From assembly GCA_003223695.1 (NCBI GenBank), contig QHVY01000121.1, positions 1-6,325 of the forward strand: a stretch of DNA of 6,325 nucleotides, given 5' to 3'. The notes below the pieces were generated by a model, which was not told the DNA's origin, ran no database searches, and saw only the letters and a program-made list of their open reading frames with translations. Position 1 is the first letter of the stretch; every line of letters starts with the position of its first letter. The stretch is from Acidobacteriota bacterium. GTDB lineage: Bacteria; Acidobacteriota; Thermoanaerobaculia; Gp7-AA8. Position numbers and translations under genes: made by a program. Positions 6,201 to 6,325 of this stretch are shown here, piece by piece.

Positions 6201-6325
6201 AACGAACGCCGCTTTGTCCATTGATGTGATGGTGGAGAAGCCGCCGACGCGAAGCGTGATGCTGAACGTGGGATCAGCCGCCGTCGATGTGACATCGATA
6301 CTGCGCGCGCTGCCAAAAAATGCGT
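3268..6325 (+). CDS. Secreted fusion: ChbG/YdjC-like carbohydrate deacetylase + GH3 beta-glucosidase + ExoP-type C-terminal domain, 3' truncated
   Basis: One frame is open from ATG 3268 to the window end (1019 residues, no stop). Residues 1-26 form a signal peptide (MYILRPSIMLLAAAVIAVSV..., cleavage after PALA). Residues about 35-308 are a full ChbG/YdjC-like deacetylase: IIHADDLGM (D53/D54), LGLHLTLTSEW (H104), PTHLDSHM (H168, H172) and IVHLAYDD (H253) supply the expected metal and active-site positions. After a short linker, residues about 320-903 are a complete GH3 enzyme: SVEEKVGQ, DDRWGRTYESYSEDP, TAKHFLGDGG (K515/H516), FIIGDWNGHGQ with probable nucleophile D594, then the second domain with FGENPYAEWEGD (probable acid/base E794), AWLPGSEG and PFGFGLTY. 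Residues about 905 onward resemble the galactose-binding-like ExoP C-terminal domain and are cut by the window edge. GH3 ExoP relatives remove glucose from beta-1,3/1,4-glucans; ChbG-type domains deacetylate chito-oligosaccharides or similar. The in-frame stop at 3217 leaves 3268 as the first possible ATG, with AAGAG 11 bases upstream. The acceptor sugar is unknown. Confidence 0.9.
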   Translation, partial: MYILRPSIMLLAAAVIAVSVCGPALAGRLKPALTLAERLGYPSDAKLLIIHADDLGMTHSVNAASIKALDSGAINSASIMVPTPWFSEIAEYARKHPEADLGLHLTLTSEWSGYRWRSITSKASLLDNSGYFYSTEDAAATHIDPSDAEAEIRAQIDRARAAGIQPTHLDSHMRTLHQNAALFAVLLRASRAYNIPAAIPKELAARPDFAPLLTDNDVVIDRFISIEPDIPAEQFYTDTLKNLQPGVSELIVHLAYDDSEMRAATDDHPNWGAAWRQRDFDFVTSERFRNLLRENNIKLITWREVGKLFSTTDPATVHPETWPAIKSPFPRDSKSIDDLLARMSVEEKVGQIIQASITAVTPADIRAYHLGSVLNGGGAWPNNNRHASVNDWLSLADAFYDASMDTSGGKQAIPIIWGSDGVHGHSNVVGATIFPHNIGLGATRDLELIRRIGDITATEMAVTGIDWSFSPVVAVARDDRWGRTYESYSEDPDLVRTCAAKMIEGLQPRVIATAKHFLGDGGTAGGKDQGDSVVSETELRDIHAAGYVDAIKTGVEAIMVSQSSWHGREMHGNRELLTDVLKRRMGFNGFIIGDWNGHGQVPGCTNQSCSQSFNAGVDMFMVPDDWKALYENLVAQVKSGEIEQSRLDDAVRRILRVKMRAGLFTAGRPSQRRLGGKPEQFGSPEHRRVARRAVRESIVLLKNNRHLLPLRPQSKVLVTGDGADNIAKQAGGWTISWQGDGNTNADFPGGTSIWDGIRAAVEAAGGRATLSPDGKFQDKPDVAIVVFGENPYAEWEGDRQTIVYDNVYDLALLRRLKDAGVPVVSLFLSGRPLWVNPFLNSSDAFVAAWLPGSEGEGIADVLFGKYDFRGKLSFSWPKLASQVVLNRGDADYHPLFPFGFGLTYKDRVDLPDLPADTSGVRAQTVFFSAGPKEPWKLHVDEGIGQQEEAAGRRVLTWPGGAPRAVDLRSDRPADLTRETNAALSIDVMVEKPPTRSVMLNVGSAAVDVTSILRALPKNA
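3325..3370. repeat. 46-bp GC-rich REP-like palindrome within the fusion gene's signal peptide
   Basis: The element runs GTGTGCGGGCCGGCTTTAGC to the mirrored end GCCGGCCCTCACAC, centred between 3347 and 3348, with only two mismatched pairs (C/A near the ends and T/C in the loop-proximal arms). It is unrelated in sequence to the CACAGAG repeats elsewhere in the window. In the plus frame it encodes VCGPALAGRLKPALT, the end of the signal peptide and the first mature residues. It also lies 56-101 bases upstream of the xylF start, where that operon's promoter would be expected. Confidence 0.85.
5674..5694 (+). repeat. Short tandem duplication GTATACGAT-AAT-GTATACGAT inside the GH3 domain
   Basis: A 9-base word occurs twice at 12-base spacing and encodes VYD-N-VYD (residues 803-809), a few residues after the probable acid/base E794. 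It is AT-richer than its surroundings and each copy contains the self-complementary GTATAC. It looks like a recent in-frame 12-base slippage or duplication in a surface loop. Confidence 0.6.

Noticed and set aside
1..6325. CRISPR arrays, tRNA/rRNA genes, transposases, HIP1-type GCGATCGC octamers
   Set aside because: None found on reading both strands; the repeats present are palindromic or short and not regularly spaced with unique spacers.

Overview
The window is GC-rich, densely coded bacterial DNA carrying part of a secreted or periplasmic carbohydrate-degradation locus. The gene types (ExoP-type GH3, GH105/GH88-like lipoprotein, secreted ChbG/YdjC-like deacetylase, XylF-type binding protein) and two kinds of dispersed REP-like palindrome suggest an environmental Gram-negative polysaccharide degrader. 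Acidobacteriota or a similar soil lineage is my tentative guess; nothing in the window proves the taxonomy.

Layout: (1) Positions 1-465 (+) hold the C-terminal part of a GH16-type glucanase, cut by the window edge just before its EIDFE catalytic motif. (2) Positions 467-532 hold a 66-bp near-perfect palindrome between two convergent genes. (3) Three minus-strand genes form an apparent operon, read right to left: a XylF-like sugar-binding lipoprotein (3269-2265), a GH105/GH88-type hydrolase (2268-1177, joined to xylF by an ATGA overlap), and an F420-dependent-type NADP oxidoreductase (1154-531). (4) Diverging from xylF with no intergenic space is a very long plus-strand reading frame, 3268 to beyond 6325 (at least 1019 aa). 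It joins a signal peptide, a complete ChbG/YdjC-like carbohydrate deacetylase, a complete two-domain GH3 beta-glucosidase and an ExoP-type C-terminal domain in one frame with no internal stop.

The genes make sense together as glycan processing outside the cytoplasm. GH16 would cut a beta-glucan backbone internally, GH105 would remove unsaturated uronic acids from oligosaccharide ends, and the fused deacetylase-GH3 would deacetylate and trim oligosaccharides. XylF would capture a released pentose or related sugar. The role of the reductase in this pathway is not evident.

The most interesting points are the deacetylase-GH3 fusion, and the way REP-like repeats have become part of coding sequence: a 46-bp palindrome forms the end of the fusion's signal peptide, and a half-copy of the 66-bp repeat encodes the last residues and stop codon of the GH105 gene. 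The xylF and fusion start codons overlap back to back. No RNA genes, CRISPR arrays, transposase genes or intrinsic terminators with U-tracts were seen, and no stretch over about 70 bases lacks a gene.
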